Shown here piece after piece: positions 38,214-44,828 of a stretch of 64,000 nucleotides of DNA. The DNA comes from Buttiauxella sp. A111. GTDB lineage: Bacteria; Pseudomonadota; Gammaproteobacteria; Enterobacterales; Enterobacteriaceae. The stretch is from positions 62,001-126,000 of the forward strand of contig NZ_BJFN01000004.1 of assembly GCF_014189855.1 (NCBI RefSeq), in the 5' to 3' direction. The notes under the pieces were generated by a model. It did no database searches, was not told the DNA's origin, and worked only from the letters and a program-made list of their open reading frames with translations. Each line of letters opens with the position of its first letter. Position 1 is the first letter of the stretch. A program made the translations under genes and the position numbers.

Positions 38214-38235
38214 ATGGGGTGCTCCATGGGGTACT
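38214..38235. repeat. Integrase arm-type repeats, left end
   Basis: TGGGGTGCT at 38215-38223 and TGGGGTACT at 38227-38235 are direct repeats 12 bp apart, 49 bp or so inside attL. The same motif recurs at the right end (61524, 61536, 61580), as expected for integrase arm-binding sites. Confidence 0.7.
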
Positions 38236-38247
38236 GACCAGCGAAAA

Positions 38248-38270
38248 AAAAGCCCCAAATAGGGGCTTAT
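38248..38270 (-). terminator. Terminator of the phage accessory operon
   Basis: On the minus strand AAGCCCCTATTTGGGGCTTTTTTTT: a 7-bp GC-rich stem followed by eight Ts, right after the PrtN-like gene. Confidence 0.92.
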
Positions 38271-38524
38271 TTCGGATAAAAGACGGCGTGCTCATCCCGT
38301 GCTTTTCGCCGTTGGTTGTCGATATGCTCCGCTAAATCCTGGAGGTGAATCAGGCGCGGGGCTTTCTGCGTATCACCCAACCGGAAGGAGGGCAGCGGCA
38401 GTTTTCCCACAGCCGCTTTTTCCTCCGCCGTGCGTGGTTTCAATCCCAGATACTTCTCCGAAATGTCGGCCAGTGCAGGTGTTACAGTTTCAAACTCTGC
38501 CATGAGTAAAAAGAAGGTATTCAT
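38267..38524 (-). CDS. PrtN-like pyocin/prophage activator
   Basis: An 85-residue protein from the ATG at 38524. MNTFFLLMAEFE at the N-terminus, then LPLPSFRLGDTQKAPRLIHLQDLAEHIDNQRRKA (short quote: RLIHLQDLAEHIDNQR) is the pattern of the PrtN family, whose founding member activates pyocin genes in Pseudomonas. It is the last gene of the accessory operon. It is the best candidate for a positive regulator of the virion genes and could replace the missing repressor-type switch; related small proteins also act as excisionase-like factors, so a role in excision is possible. Confidence 0.82.
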   Translation of the reverse strand: MNTFFLLMAEFETVTPALADISEKYLGLKPRTAEEKAAVGKLPLPSFRLGDTQKAPRLIHLQDLAEHIDNQRRKARDEHAVFYPK

Positions 38525-38861
38525 TCGGTTCTCTGTAGCTCCCGTAATACCATCCGTCCGAATCCTTTCGCAGATAGATGCGCTCTTCCGTGTCAATTCG
38601 GCGCATTGCTGGCTTACCGATTGCAAAACCACGACTTCGACCCTTGCCCAGCGCCAGGGATAATTTCATCTCATCCCCCGGCGCACCCTTCACACGAATC
38701 AGACCTTTTTCTTCGTCCAACTCCAGAAAGAAACGATCTGTTTCGACCTCCACCCTGTTGGATAAATAGCCACGAACACCACCGTTTGCATTCCATTTGA
38801 ACCGGACGTAGGGGGCGCGACCTCTCTCCCAGTCAGGCGTCACTACATTCGTAAACCCCAT
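38490..38861 (-). CDS. Phage protein of unknown function
   Basis: A 123-residue soluble protein, mostly beta-strand by pattern, with basic and Gly-rich stretch LALGKGRSRGFAIGKPAMRR. The ATG at 38861 overlaps the stop of the upstream gene (TGATG), so translation is coupled. Its 3' end overlaps the PrtN-like start by 35 bp. Not recognised. Confidence 0.75.
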   Translation of the reverse strand: MGFTNVVTPDWERGRAPYVRFKWNANGGVRGYLSNRVEVETDRFFLELDEEKGLIRVKGAPGDEMKLSLALGKGRSRGFAIGKPAMRRIDTEERIYLRKDSDGWYYGSYREPNEYLLFTHGRV

Positions 38862-39241
38862 CACGTAACTCCTTGCGGAGTAATGGCGCGGCGGGCGCTA
38901 ACATTCTGCGCCTCCAGTTCTCCGCGCTTTAATTTAATCTTCCCACTAGCTCCGAAAACTTTGTGAATTGAGTACCCCAGCCACACCCGCTTGCAGCGCT
39001 CGAAAATGTCGTCATGTGGCACCAGGTGGGCGGCGGACTTATGGTAATAACTCCGGGTCATCCCCTGCCCTTCAGACTGGTGAATCAACACAGCGCCGTT
39101 TTCAACCAACCGCCGAACTAAGTGGTCGATGCGTACAACCCTCTCACCCACAAGGCGAGAAACTCCGACCATTGTTATCCCTGGATTTGCCATAATTACC
39201 GCCTCGCAAGCGTTGCGGAGTGGTGACGGTGCGGCCCTCAT
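38861..39241 (-). CDS. Phage winged-helix-like protein
   Basis: A 126-residue protein whose first half reads as a winged helix: ANPGITMVGVSRLVGERVVRIDHLVRRLVENG, followed by a wing-like QSEGQGMTRSYYHK (short quotes: MVGVSRLVGERVVRIDHLV, GQGMTRSYYH). The start is fixed by a 4-bp ATGA overlap with the upstream gene. It could be a DNA-binding regulator of this operon; no target is visible. Confidence 0.72.
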   Translation of the reverse strand: MRAAPSPLRNACEAVIMANPGITMVGVSRLVGERVVRIDHLVRRLVENGAVLIHQSEGQGMTRSYYHKSAAHLVPHDDIFERCKRVWLGYSIHKVFGASGKIKLKRGELEAQNVSARRAITPQGVT

Positions 39242-39711
39242 TCTGGAATCAACCCCGCTACATAACCCGGCGTTTTAATCTCGTTTTGAAGTTCTACGAA
39301 CAGAGAAGACAACCAAGCTGGAGCGGCGCGGTGATTGCCGTTGCTGTCTGCCATTGGATTATTTACCCCAACAAGCTGAATCAGCGCGGCCTCAATGCGG
39401 CTCGTTTGCATGGCGGCGACCTCCTCTAGATCTGCGGCGTAATACTCCGGTGGCGGGCAGTCGTCAGCGCAAACAGTTTGGGCGGCATTCGGGCAGTGAC
39501 CGCAACCACTAGCCACGGCGTCCAGGTCGCCAGCCTCAAAAGGGCGTTTAACTTCAGTGACCTGCGGGGCTGCCTTATCGTCTGGCATTTCATCGAACCA
39601 CTTGACCCAGGCATCAACAAAACCTGGCGGCAAAGCCTTATCCATTGAAACATCAAAGCAACGACCCATCAGTCGGTTACGTGTAATGCCGCGTACTGTT
39701 TTTTCTTCCAT
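39238..39711 (-). CDS. Phage protein of unknown function, Cys cluster
   Basis: A 157-residue soluble protein. A central cluster CGHCPNAAQTVCADDC could bind zinc. The ATG at 39711 has GGAGAC 8 nt upstream. It lies between overlapping accessory genes, so it belongs to the same transcript. No family recognised; it resembles the variable hypothetical genes of lambdoid early regions. Confidence 0.75.
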   Translation of the reverse strand: MEEKTVRGITRNRLMGRCFDVSMDKALPPGFVDAWVKWFDEMPDDKAAPQVTEVKRPFEAGDLDAVASGCGHCPNAAQTVCADDCPPPEYYAADLEEVAAMQTSRIEAALIQLVGVNNPMADSNGNHRAAPAWLSSLFVELQNEIKTPGYVAGLIPE

Positions 39712-39712
39712 G

Positions 39713-40141
39713 TTAAAAAGTCTCCGTTCTTACGTTTACTGCGTTTTCAACAGCTACCTGCGCGGCGGTTGACACATCCAGGCGCTGGGCCTCCTGGTTC
39801 CAGTCGGTCATGCTTTCGCGCTCTTTTTCGATGATCTTCATAGCTGCGTGGAAACGTGGGCGGGAAAGTCCGCGCCCGTTCTTAAAGATATCCAAACAGG
39901 AAGCAATGAAGCGATGTTCCGCTTCGGTCTTGCCATGTGTCTGGATACGGTCACGCAGACCGGAGGCGATGCCACGAAGCTGGATAATTTGCGCATTCTG
40001 CCCAGCAATAAAACCTTCCTTGTTGTGCAATTCGATGCGTAATGCAGCCCTTTCTTTTGATGACTGATTTAGTTGGCTGCGCAGTTCGTCAACCAGTTCT
40101 TCTAGAGCTATGGCTTTGCGGTTAAATAAATTCTTGAACAT
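39713..40141 (-). CDS. Phage coiled-coil protein of unknown function
   Basis: A 142-residue protein from the ATG at 40141 (GGAAGG upstream), beginning MFKNLFNRKAIALEEL and continuing as a long heptad-rich helix (LVDELRSQLNQSSKERAALRIELHNKE). The end DWNQEAQRLDVSTAAQVAVE is also helical. It may oligomerise; no family recognised. The start overlaps the preceding small gene by 20 bp. Confidence 0.78.
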   Translation of the reverse strand: MFKNLFNRKAIALEELVDELRSQLNQSSKERAALRIELHNKEGFIAGQNAQIIQLRGIASGLRDRIQTHGKTEAEHRFIASCLDIFKNGRGLSRPRFHAAMKIIEKERESMTDWNQEAQRLDVSTAAQVAVENAVNVRTETF

Positions 40142-40334
40142 CGTTATTACCTTCCGTTGTTGTGTCTGTCTTCCCTGCGCGGCGAAACGCTGCAAATGAA
40201 TAGGTTGTGTTGCGCGTGGTCGGCCTAGCCAGGTCTTCCACTGGGGCGCGGACGTGGGCGACGTTGTTGTAAAGCGCCTCCGCCTGATACCCATTGAGCC
40301 AAAAAGCTCTGTTAGGCTGTAACCGACTCACCAC
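40122..40334 (-). CDS. Small phage protein, GTG start
   Basis: A possible 70-residue protein starting at the GTG at 40334, with an AGGGGG box a few bases upstream. It overlaps the preceding 66-residue gene by 23 bp and the following coiled-coil gene by 20 bp, a spacing that fits coupled translation. Basic and Thr-rich near the end (KTDTTTEGNND). No family recognised; less certain than its neighbours. Confidence 0.5.
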   Translation of the reverse strand: MVSRLQPNRAFWLNGYQAEALYNNVAHVRAPVEDLARPTTRNTTYSFAAFRRAGKTDTTTEGNNDVQEFI

Positions 40335-40512
40335 CCCATACCCCCTGTAGAGCGCTGATTGATGCCTGTTCGCGCTGATTTATTTCCCTGTCTAGCTCGC
40401 GGTTAGCGTGTCGATTAAATCCGGAGTCCTGGCGGTTCCACTCCCTCAAATCCTTGAGTTCTTCCAGTGACATAGCGCGAATTAACCGCATGAAAGTACC
40501 TGGCATTTCCAT
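40312..40512 (-). CDS. Small phage protein of unknown function
   Basis: A 66-residue charged, helical protein (MRLIRAMSLEELKDLREWNR, then REINQREQASISALQ). It starts directly after the stop of the Ref-like nuclease gene (TAAATG), so it is cotranslated with it. No family recognised. Confidence 0.65.
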   Translation of the reverse strand: MEMPGTFMRLIRAMSLEELKDLREWNRQDSGFNRHANRELDREINQREQASISALQGVWGGESVTA

Positions 40513-40809
40513 TTATAGATTTTCCGTTGTCAGTGCTAAAAGTTCGCGCTCTGTTCCATACGCCACGACGAATGACCGCCGCCCTGTATTCCCATGAATG
40601 GCGATTTTTCTCGCCTTCCGGTCATCAACCCGATGATGTCCCGGACACAAACAAAGAACCTCCAGCCAGCTCGCCCGCTGCGCTGCACCCTGCCCCTCCC
40701 TTATGTGATGAATCTCGCCAGGCGTGAACCACTCACCCGATTGAACGAAGCAAGCCACACACCCCAACTCCGCAACCTTGTTAACGTGTTCACGCTCCGC
40801 CTTTTTCAT
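40513..40809 (-). CDS. Ref-like HNH-type nuclease (phage recombination function)
   Basis: A 98-residue protein with the compact HNH/Ref pattern: EHVNKVAELGCVACFVQ (Cys pair), GEIHHIREGQGAAQRAS, LCLCPGHHRV and a terminal YGTERELLAL. Phage P1 Ref is a RecA-dependent nuclease that enhances recombination; similar small versions occur in many prophages. Its ATG overlaps the stop of a tiny membrane-protein gene (GCATGA). Whether RecA is needed here is not shown. Confidence 0.82.
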   Translation of the reverse strand: MKKAEREHVNKVAELGCVACFVQSGEWFTPGEIHHIREGQGAAQRASWLEVLCLCPGHHRVDDRKARKIAIHGNTGRRSFVVAYGTERELLALTTENL

Positions 40810-40922
40810 GCGCCGACCGTCAGCACGGCTTCAAGCGCAACCCACACAACAAACTTGAACGCGACACCAAACAGGCCCCAACCAAACACCAGAAAAGCAA
40901 CCAGACCCAAGGCGTTTTTCAT
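40806..40922 (-). CDS. 38-residue single-span membrane protein
   Basis: A very short gene locked on both sides by 4-bp ATGA overlaps (with the 92-residue gene upstream and the Ref-like gene downstream). The product, MKNALGLVAFLVFGWGLFG..., is almost one hydrophobic helix. Such position-conserved tiny membrane proteins in phages include inhibitors and lysis helpers; function here unknown. Confidence 0.7.
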   Translation of the reverse strand: MKNALGLVAFLVFGWGLFGVAFKFVVWVALEAVLTVGA

Positions 40923-41197
40923 GTCTTAACCCTCACCAGAAAGGCACCGCGCCCCGTTATGTCCTGCGCCCAGGGTAGCTTCCTTGCCCCCCATCGGCGG
41001 CGGTCATAACTCACTTTGCAAGGGGCCGGGTCCGTCAGGTCGTAACGGATCACCCCATGGGCCGTGGACTTCTGAACCTGGTAACCGACCCGCAAACCAA
41101 CCTCACTTGCTCCCATCCGACAGCCGTACACCCGTGCAACAGGCACCCCGTTTCGCAGTACCACGGCAATCCTTGACCTTTTATTTATTCCCTGCAC
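40919..41197 (-). CDS. Phage protein of unknown function, basic
   Basis: A 92-residue Arg-rich, mostly beta-strand protein (RIAVVLRNGVPVARVYGCR, then KVSYDRRRWGARKLPWAQD). It overlaps the 101-residue gene upstream by 17 bp and the tiny membrane gene downstream by 4 bp. Not recognised. Confidence 0.7.
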   Translation of the reverse strand: MQGINKRSRIAVVLRNGVPVARVYGCRMGASEVGLRVGYQVQKSTAHGVIRYDLTDPAPCKVSYDRRRWGARKLPWAQDITGRGAFLVRVKT

Positions 41198-41486
41198 TTG
41201 TAATCATTCCCTTCACTGCGTTGCGTAGAGCGTCAATGCTCACTTCAAATGTGTTGCACCAGTTGGTGAACTCCGTTTTTTTCCCCAGCAACAGGCCGGA
41301 CAACGTGGCCTGCTCGCGTATGGTTAGCGGGCGAGCACGAAACTTGTTTTCTTCAGTTTTATGCATTCTGACCTTTGCCTTGATGCGATCCAGTGAGACA
41401 CCGTAATCAAAACAAGACCTGCGGAATTCGCGGTCATGGAAGCCTAAAAAAGTCAGTAAGGCTTCGCGTTCGGCTTTCTTTAACAT
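41181..41486 (-). CDS. Phage protein, possible HTH
   Basis: A 101-residue helical protein (LLTFLGFHDREFRRSCFDYGVSLDRIKAKVRMH, then LTIREQATLSGLLLGKKTEF) that could hold a helix-turn-helix in its second half. It overlaps both neighbours by a few bases. No family recognised. Confidence 0.7.
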   Translation of the reverse strand: MLKKAEREALLTFLGFHDREFRRSCFDYGVSLDRIKAKVRMHKTEENKFRARPLTIREQATLSGLLLGKKTEFTNWCNTFEVSIDALRNAVKGMITSAGNK

Positions 41487-41641
41487 TGATACTGCTCCTT
41501 AAACGTCAATTCATTCGCGGCAAGTAACCACGCATCCCCCCAGCCCTGCGGGTCGCGGCGCATTAAACGCACCGCCGCCCGTTCGAATCGCTCCAGTTGC
41601 TCACGGCTGCAATGCCCGAACTGGAGGAAGTACCGATTCAT
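41480..41641 (-). CDS. Small phage protein of unknown function
   Basis: A 53-residue charged helical protein (MNRYFLQFGHCSREQLERFE, then DAWLLAANELTFKE). The ATG at 41641 overlaps the stop of the 169-residue gene (4 bp) and its end overlaps the next start by 7 bp. Not recognised. Confidence 0.7.
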   Translation of the reverse strand: MNRYFLQFGHCSREQLERFERAAVRLMRRDPQGWGDAWLLAANELTFKEQYQC

Positions 41642-42147
41642 GCAAAATAGGCCCACTGCTGGCGGCAACTCACGCATGCATCCACATACACAGCGCCACA
41701 CTCTTCGGGCGGGTAAGTCACGAAACCGCCGAACCACAACCCCAGCGCAGTCTCCTTCAGAGCCTTGAAGTCCTCGCCAAACTTCTCTTTCACTCCCGAC
41801 CCAATGGACTTCAGACGTTGGGATTCGGTGTACTCGTCGTAACCGCAATCACTCACTTGCTGGCGCTCATCAATAATCAGGTCAATGGCGGCGTCAATTT
41901 CCAGTGCTTCAGCGTGGGCCGCTTCAACCTCACCCATTGCAATCAGTTGAGCGGATACGCGCTGAAGGTCAGCAACAATCGCATTCTTGCGTTTGTAATT
42001 TGTTGGGAAGTCGTACACAGCAGCCAAACCCAGAACCTGCACGGTGCAATTCCATTCCGTCAGTGTGTCCGCCATTGTTTTGCTGTTGATTTCTTTGGTC
42101 AGGTCGTTAGCCAGGGCAATCAATGTGATTCGTGCTGCTGCGTTCAT
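41638..42147 (-). CDS. First gene of phage accessory operon, unknown function
   Basis: A 169-residue protein, helical with a long acidic middle (GEVEAAHAEALEIDAAIDLI) and a Cys-containing end (CGAVYVDACVSCRQQ). The ATG at 42147 has AGGA 8 nt upstream, better than the in-frame ATG ten codons earlier. A promoter and a palindrome lie just upstream. Not recognised. Confidence 0.75.
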   Translation of the reverse strand: MNAAARITLIALANDLTKEINSKTMADTLTEWNCTVQVLGLAAVYDFPTNYKRKNAIVADLQRVSAQLIAMGEVEAAHAEALEIDAAIDLIIDERQQVSDCGYDEYTESQRLKSIGSGVKEKFGEDFKALKETALGLWFGGFVTYPPEECGAVYVDACVSCRQQWAYFA

Positions 42148-42169
42148 TTTCTCATTCCTATACGAGACT

Positions 42170-42226
42170 GTACCCATACGGTACTGCGCGGAATGAATAT
42201 TAAAACGAGATAAGGCATTGTGTCTT
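42170..42226 (-). promoter_or_regulatory. Promoter and operator-like palindrome of phage accessory operon
   Basis: On the minus strand a -35 like AAGACA (42226-42221), an 18-bp spacer and a -10 TAATAT (42202-42197) precede the accessory operon. A perfect inverted repeat GTACC-catac-GGTAC at 42170-42184 lies just downstream of the expected start point, a classic operator position. Confidence 0.5.
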
Positions 42227-42281
42227 GAGGTTTTAGTGCTATTTACACTTATATGTATAAGAGACTATTTATGTAAAGAAA

Positions 42282-42303
42282 AAGGACTCCGTAGAGTCCT
42301 TAT
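42282..42303 (-). terminator. Terminator of serine recombinase gene
   Basis: AAGGACTC-tacg-GAGTCCTT followed by TTTCTTT on the minus strand, 4 bp past the recombinase stop. Confidence 0.88.
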
Positions 42304-42306
42304 TTA

Positions 42307-42936
42307 TTATGTGGTTTCACGCTTTGTTTTTTGTAACACCTTGAAGACAGTGCTCCGCCCCATCCCAAGCGTTTTTACAATATCCTCAATTTTCCAACCT
42401 GCATTTCTCAGTTCGATTACCTGGCGGTGTTTTTCGTGGTTCGCCTGCTTACCTGGATAGCGCCCCAACTCTTTAGCCTTGCGTATACCTTCAGTCTGTC
42501 GGCGTCGACGATCCTCGTAATCCTTGCGGGCTATTGCTGCGAGCATATCCAGCAATAAAGAGTTAATTAACTCCATCATTCTCCCGCTGAAGTCGTCCGT
42601 CGTGGCGTTGACCATTGCCCAAGAGGTAGGAAGGTCCAAGGCCACTATCTTCACCCCCTTATCGGAAATGATGCGGCGGAGTTTTTCCCAGTCGGCGGTT
42701 CTCATGCGGGAAAGGCGGTCGACCTGTTCCAGTAGGATAACGTCGCCTGGTTCGCAATTTTCCAGCATTCGGAAAAGCTCAGGCCTGTCCAGTACCGCGC
42801 CGCTTTCATTTTCCACGTACCAACCAGAAATTCGAAAGCCCTGGGATTTTGCAAAATCCTTCAGGGCCTTTTCTGCCCGCATTGCGTCCTGCTCTTTCGT
42901 TGATGCTCTCATGTACGCATTAATAACCATCGTCAT
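42307..42936 (-). CDS. Serine recombinase (resolvase/invertase family)
   Basis: A 209-residue small serine recombinase. The catalytic Ser12 sits in YMRASTKEQ, LLEQVDRLSRMR is the conserved arginine helix, and the C-terminal HTH is KIEDIVKTLGMGRSTVFKVL. Such enzymes invert or resolve DNA between two crossover sites. No inverted pair of recombination sites is obvious around the fibre gene, so its target is unknown; it might act elsewhere or be a cargo gene. It has its own terminator. Confidence 0.92.
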   Translation of the reverse strand: MTMVINAYMRASTKEQDAMRAEKALKDFAKSQGFRISGWYVENESGAVLDRPELFRMLENCEPGDVILLEQVDRLSRMRTADWEKLRRIISDKGVKIVALDLPTSWAMVNATTDDFSGRMMELINSLLLDMLAAIARKDYEDRRRRQTEGIRKAKELGRYPGKQANHEKHRQVIELRNAGWKIEDIVKTLGMGRSTVFKVLQKTKRETT

Positions 42937-42989
42937 GATAAAAAGTCTCCTTTATCTGGGTAACATTGATACACGGTCCAATATACAAC

Positions 42990-43025
42990 AAACCGCCTTT
43001 ATCATGTGGACTAAAGGCGGTTCTT
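42990..43025. terminator. Terminator between exported-protein and recombinase genes
   Basis: AACCGCCTTT...AAAGGCGGTT, a 10-bp stem with A/T-rich flanks, ends the unit of the small exported protein. Confidence 0.85.
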
Positions 43026-43068
43026 TTTAAATGGGTCTATTAGGCATACCTAAAGCGGACTGTTCACC

Positions 43069-43341
43069 TCATCGCTTAACCACTCGTTGCGCTTGTCCTT
43101 CCGAATTGTCGTCGTGGTTAATGACCGTCCCGTCATCACAGATTGTCAGGGCATCGCCCGCTAACCAAAACATCACATCACCCGCGCTGTAACTGTCGAA
43201 GTCGATAAGGTGTCCTGAGTCGGTAGAGATCCAAGCGCCGTCCTGGTCGACTTTTTTAACAAACACCTCGCCGACACACTGTTTTGCACTTGCGCCACCA
43301 GCAACGGACGCTAACAGCAATCCCATAATTAATTTTTTCAT
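43069..43341 (-). CDS. Small exported phage protein
   Basis: A 90-residue protein with a signal peptide (MKKLIMGLLLASVAGGASA) and a mature part of about 71 residues rich in Asp with one Cys pair (KQCVGEV, ICDDGT). It could be a superinfection-exclusion or envelope-altering product; that is inference from its export and position outside the virion operon. Its ATG overlaps the stop of the 44-residue membrane gene. Confidence 0.75.
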   Translation of the reverse strand: MKKLIMGLLLASVAGGASAKQCVGEVFVKKVDQDGAWISTDSGHLIDFDSYSAGDVMFWLAGDALTICDDGTVINHDDNSEGQAQRVVKR

Positions 43342-43472
43342 TTCTTCCGTGCTCTGTTTTCCATTTCAATCCCGATGAAAAGACTACCCCAGCCCCAGAC
43401 CCCAGCAATCACGCACAAAGCAGCAAATGTGACCGCGACCGCTTTCAGTAAAAACCAAACATCGATATACAT
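43338..43472 (-). CDS. 44-residue single-span membrane protein
   Basis: A short gene from the ATG at 43472, coupled to the next gene by a 4-bp ATGA overlap. The product begins MYIDVWFLLKAVAVTFAALC and is one hydrophobic helix with a charged tail (MENRARKK). A holin-like or exclusion role is possible; nothing proves it. Confidence 0.65.
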   Translation of the reverse strand: MYIDVWFLLKAVAVTFAALCVIAGVWGWGSLFIGIEMENRARKK

Positions 43473-43496
43473 TTACCGCCCCGACCCATAAAAAAA

Positions 43497-43526
43497 GAGG
43501 AGACTCAATATATAGAGACTCCCTTC
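43497..43526 (-). terminator. Terminator of the virion operon
   Basis: GGAGTCTC-type stem with a single A-A mismatch and a run of seven Ts (minus strand), directly after the fibre gene. Confidence 0.75.
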
Positions 43527-43562
43527 TTTGTCTTTATGCTTATCGTGCTAAACGAGGCTTTG

Positions 43563-44828
43563 CTACATTGGACCAACTGCGGGGACAACCCTTGCTGCGG
43601 CGGTCGCGGCCTCCTCCGCCAGCTTGCGGGCTTCGGTTACCTCCATTCGCGCCACCAGCGCAGAATGCTGCGCCTCAGTGATTACCCCGATTTCTAACAG
43701 TTCGGTGTAAACGTCACGACGTACCATTGTGTTAGCGTCGTGTCGGTGCCATGCCGCGTTATTGCCGGAATACGACGTTCTGATAGTGATTGAGCCTGTC
43801 GTGTCGTTGGTTACCATTTGCGTGGCAAAGGAGCCACCAACCCAGGATAAAAACGTACCGTATCCGCCACCAGGCGAGGCATTACCAATGCCGTTTCCGT
43901 CGTCGTATTGCCTCACCTCCATATAGCCATTGGCACGAACCGACCCAGGGTCGTTAATGTAGCTAATGCCGTTATAGTCAATGTACGCCGTGTTTCCGGC
44001 GTAATGTGCGTGGCCTGCCCGCCATGCGCCCCAAGTTCCGTCGTCGCCATTTCGCCACCTGGCGTACTGGCACCCCGAAACATAGCCGCTGTACGGCATC
44101 ATAGTCTGGTGTTGATAGCCGCCGTTTAACGTGCCATACGTTGAGAGAACCCCGTTTAAACCAATGCCGTTATATGTGCCCGCATACATAAAGATTGATG
44201 CGTTAATGGGTGCGGTGTTTGCGTCGGTTCCAAACTGGTTGCCCCCGCCGTCAGTGCGCAGTGCGTAGGGAAGCAATGAAACAAACGGGTCGCCCAGTTG
44301 CGCCAACCCTGTAAGCTGCTGCGCCTGCCCACCGTCAGTGAAATACAGCTTCTTGCCGGAGTGACTCACAAAGCCATTGGATTGACAGCAAAGTGTTGCC
44401 CCAATATCCGACCAGATGGCGACACTATTCGAAGCGTCAGGCACCCCGACGCCGCCCTGATATCCCGCGTCCAGTGAACCCCAAAACCGAATGTAATTGG
44501 CTTGCGCGGCGTCAGCTTGCTCCAGTTGCAGGCCAAAGGATTTATCCGCCGCCGTCCTGATAACAATCGTTCCCTTGATGTATTTATACCCATTAGGGCG
44601 CTCGTTCATCAGTGAGACAATGGCGGTTTGCGCCTGCTCAATTTTGGTTAGCTCCGCTTCGATAAGCTTTGCGAACTCGTGACGGTTTGCGGGTACGTTG
44701 ATTCGCGGGGCGCGGTACACCTGCGGCGCGGCTTTTGTCACCTGGCTTTCGGTATTGGTTGCGGTAGCGGCTGCGGCGCGGGTCGCGGCGTCCAGTTTCT
44801 GGCGGCGCTTGCTTTCTTCTGGTGTCAT
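43563..44828 (-). CDS. Phage tail fibre / receptor-binding protein
   Basis: A 421-residue fibre-like protein. The N-terminal ~100 residues are helical and Ala-rich, suited to attach to the virion; the middle is Gly/Asn/Tyr-rich beta (ADAAQANYIRFWG, GTLNGGYQHQTMMPYSG, RWRNGDDGTWGAWR), typical of fibre shafts and tips; a charged helix ends it. It overlaps the upstream gene by 4 bp and is the last virion gene, the usual place for a variable receptor-binding gene. Confidence 0.82.
   Translation of the reverse strand: MTPEESKRRQKLDAATRAAAATATNTESQVTKAAPQVYRAPRINVPANRHEFAKLIEAELTKIEQAQTAIVSLMNERPNGYKYIKGTIVIRTAADKSFGLQLEQADAAQANYIRFWGSLDAGYQGGVGVPDASNSVAIWSDIGATLCCQSNGFVSHSGKKLYFTDGGQAQQLTGLAQLGDPFVSLLPYALRTDGGGNQFGTDANTAPINASIFMYAGTYNGIGLNGVLSTYGTLNGGYQHQTMMPYSGYVSGCQYARWRNGDDGTWGAWRAGHAHYAGNTAYIDYNGISYINDPGSVRANGYMEVRQYDDGNGIGNASPGGGYGTFLSWVGGSFATQMVTNDTTGSITIRTSYSGNNAAWHRHDANTMVRRDVYTELLEIGVITEAQHSALVARMEVTEARKLAEEAATAAARVVPAVGPM

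Noticed and set aside
42160-42190. LexA (SOS) box near the accessory operon promoter
   Set aside because: CTGT is present but the ACAG half at the required 8-base spacing is not; only a different palindrome is supported.
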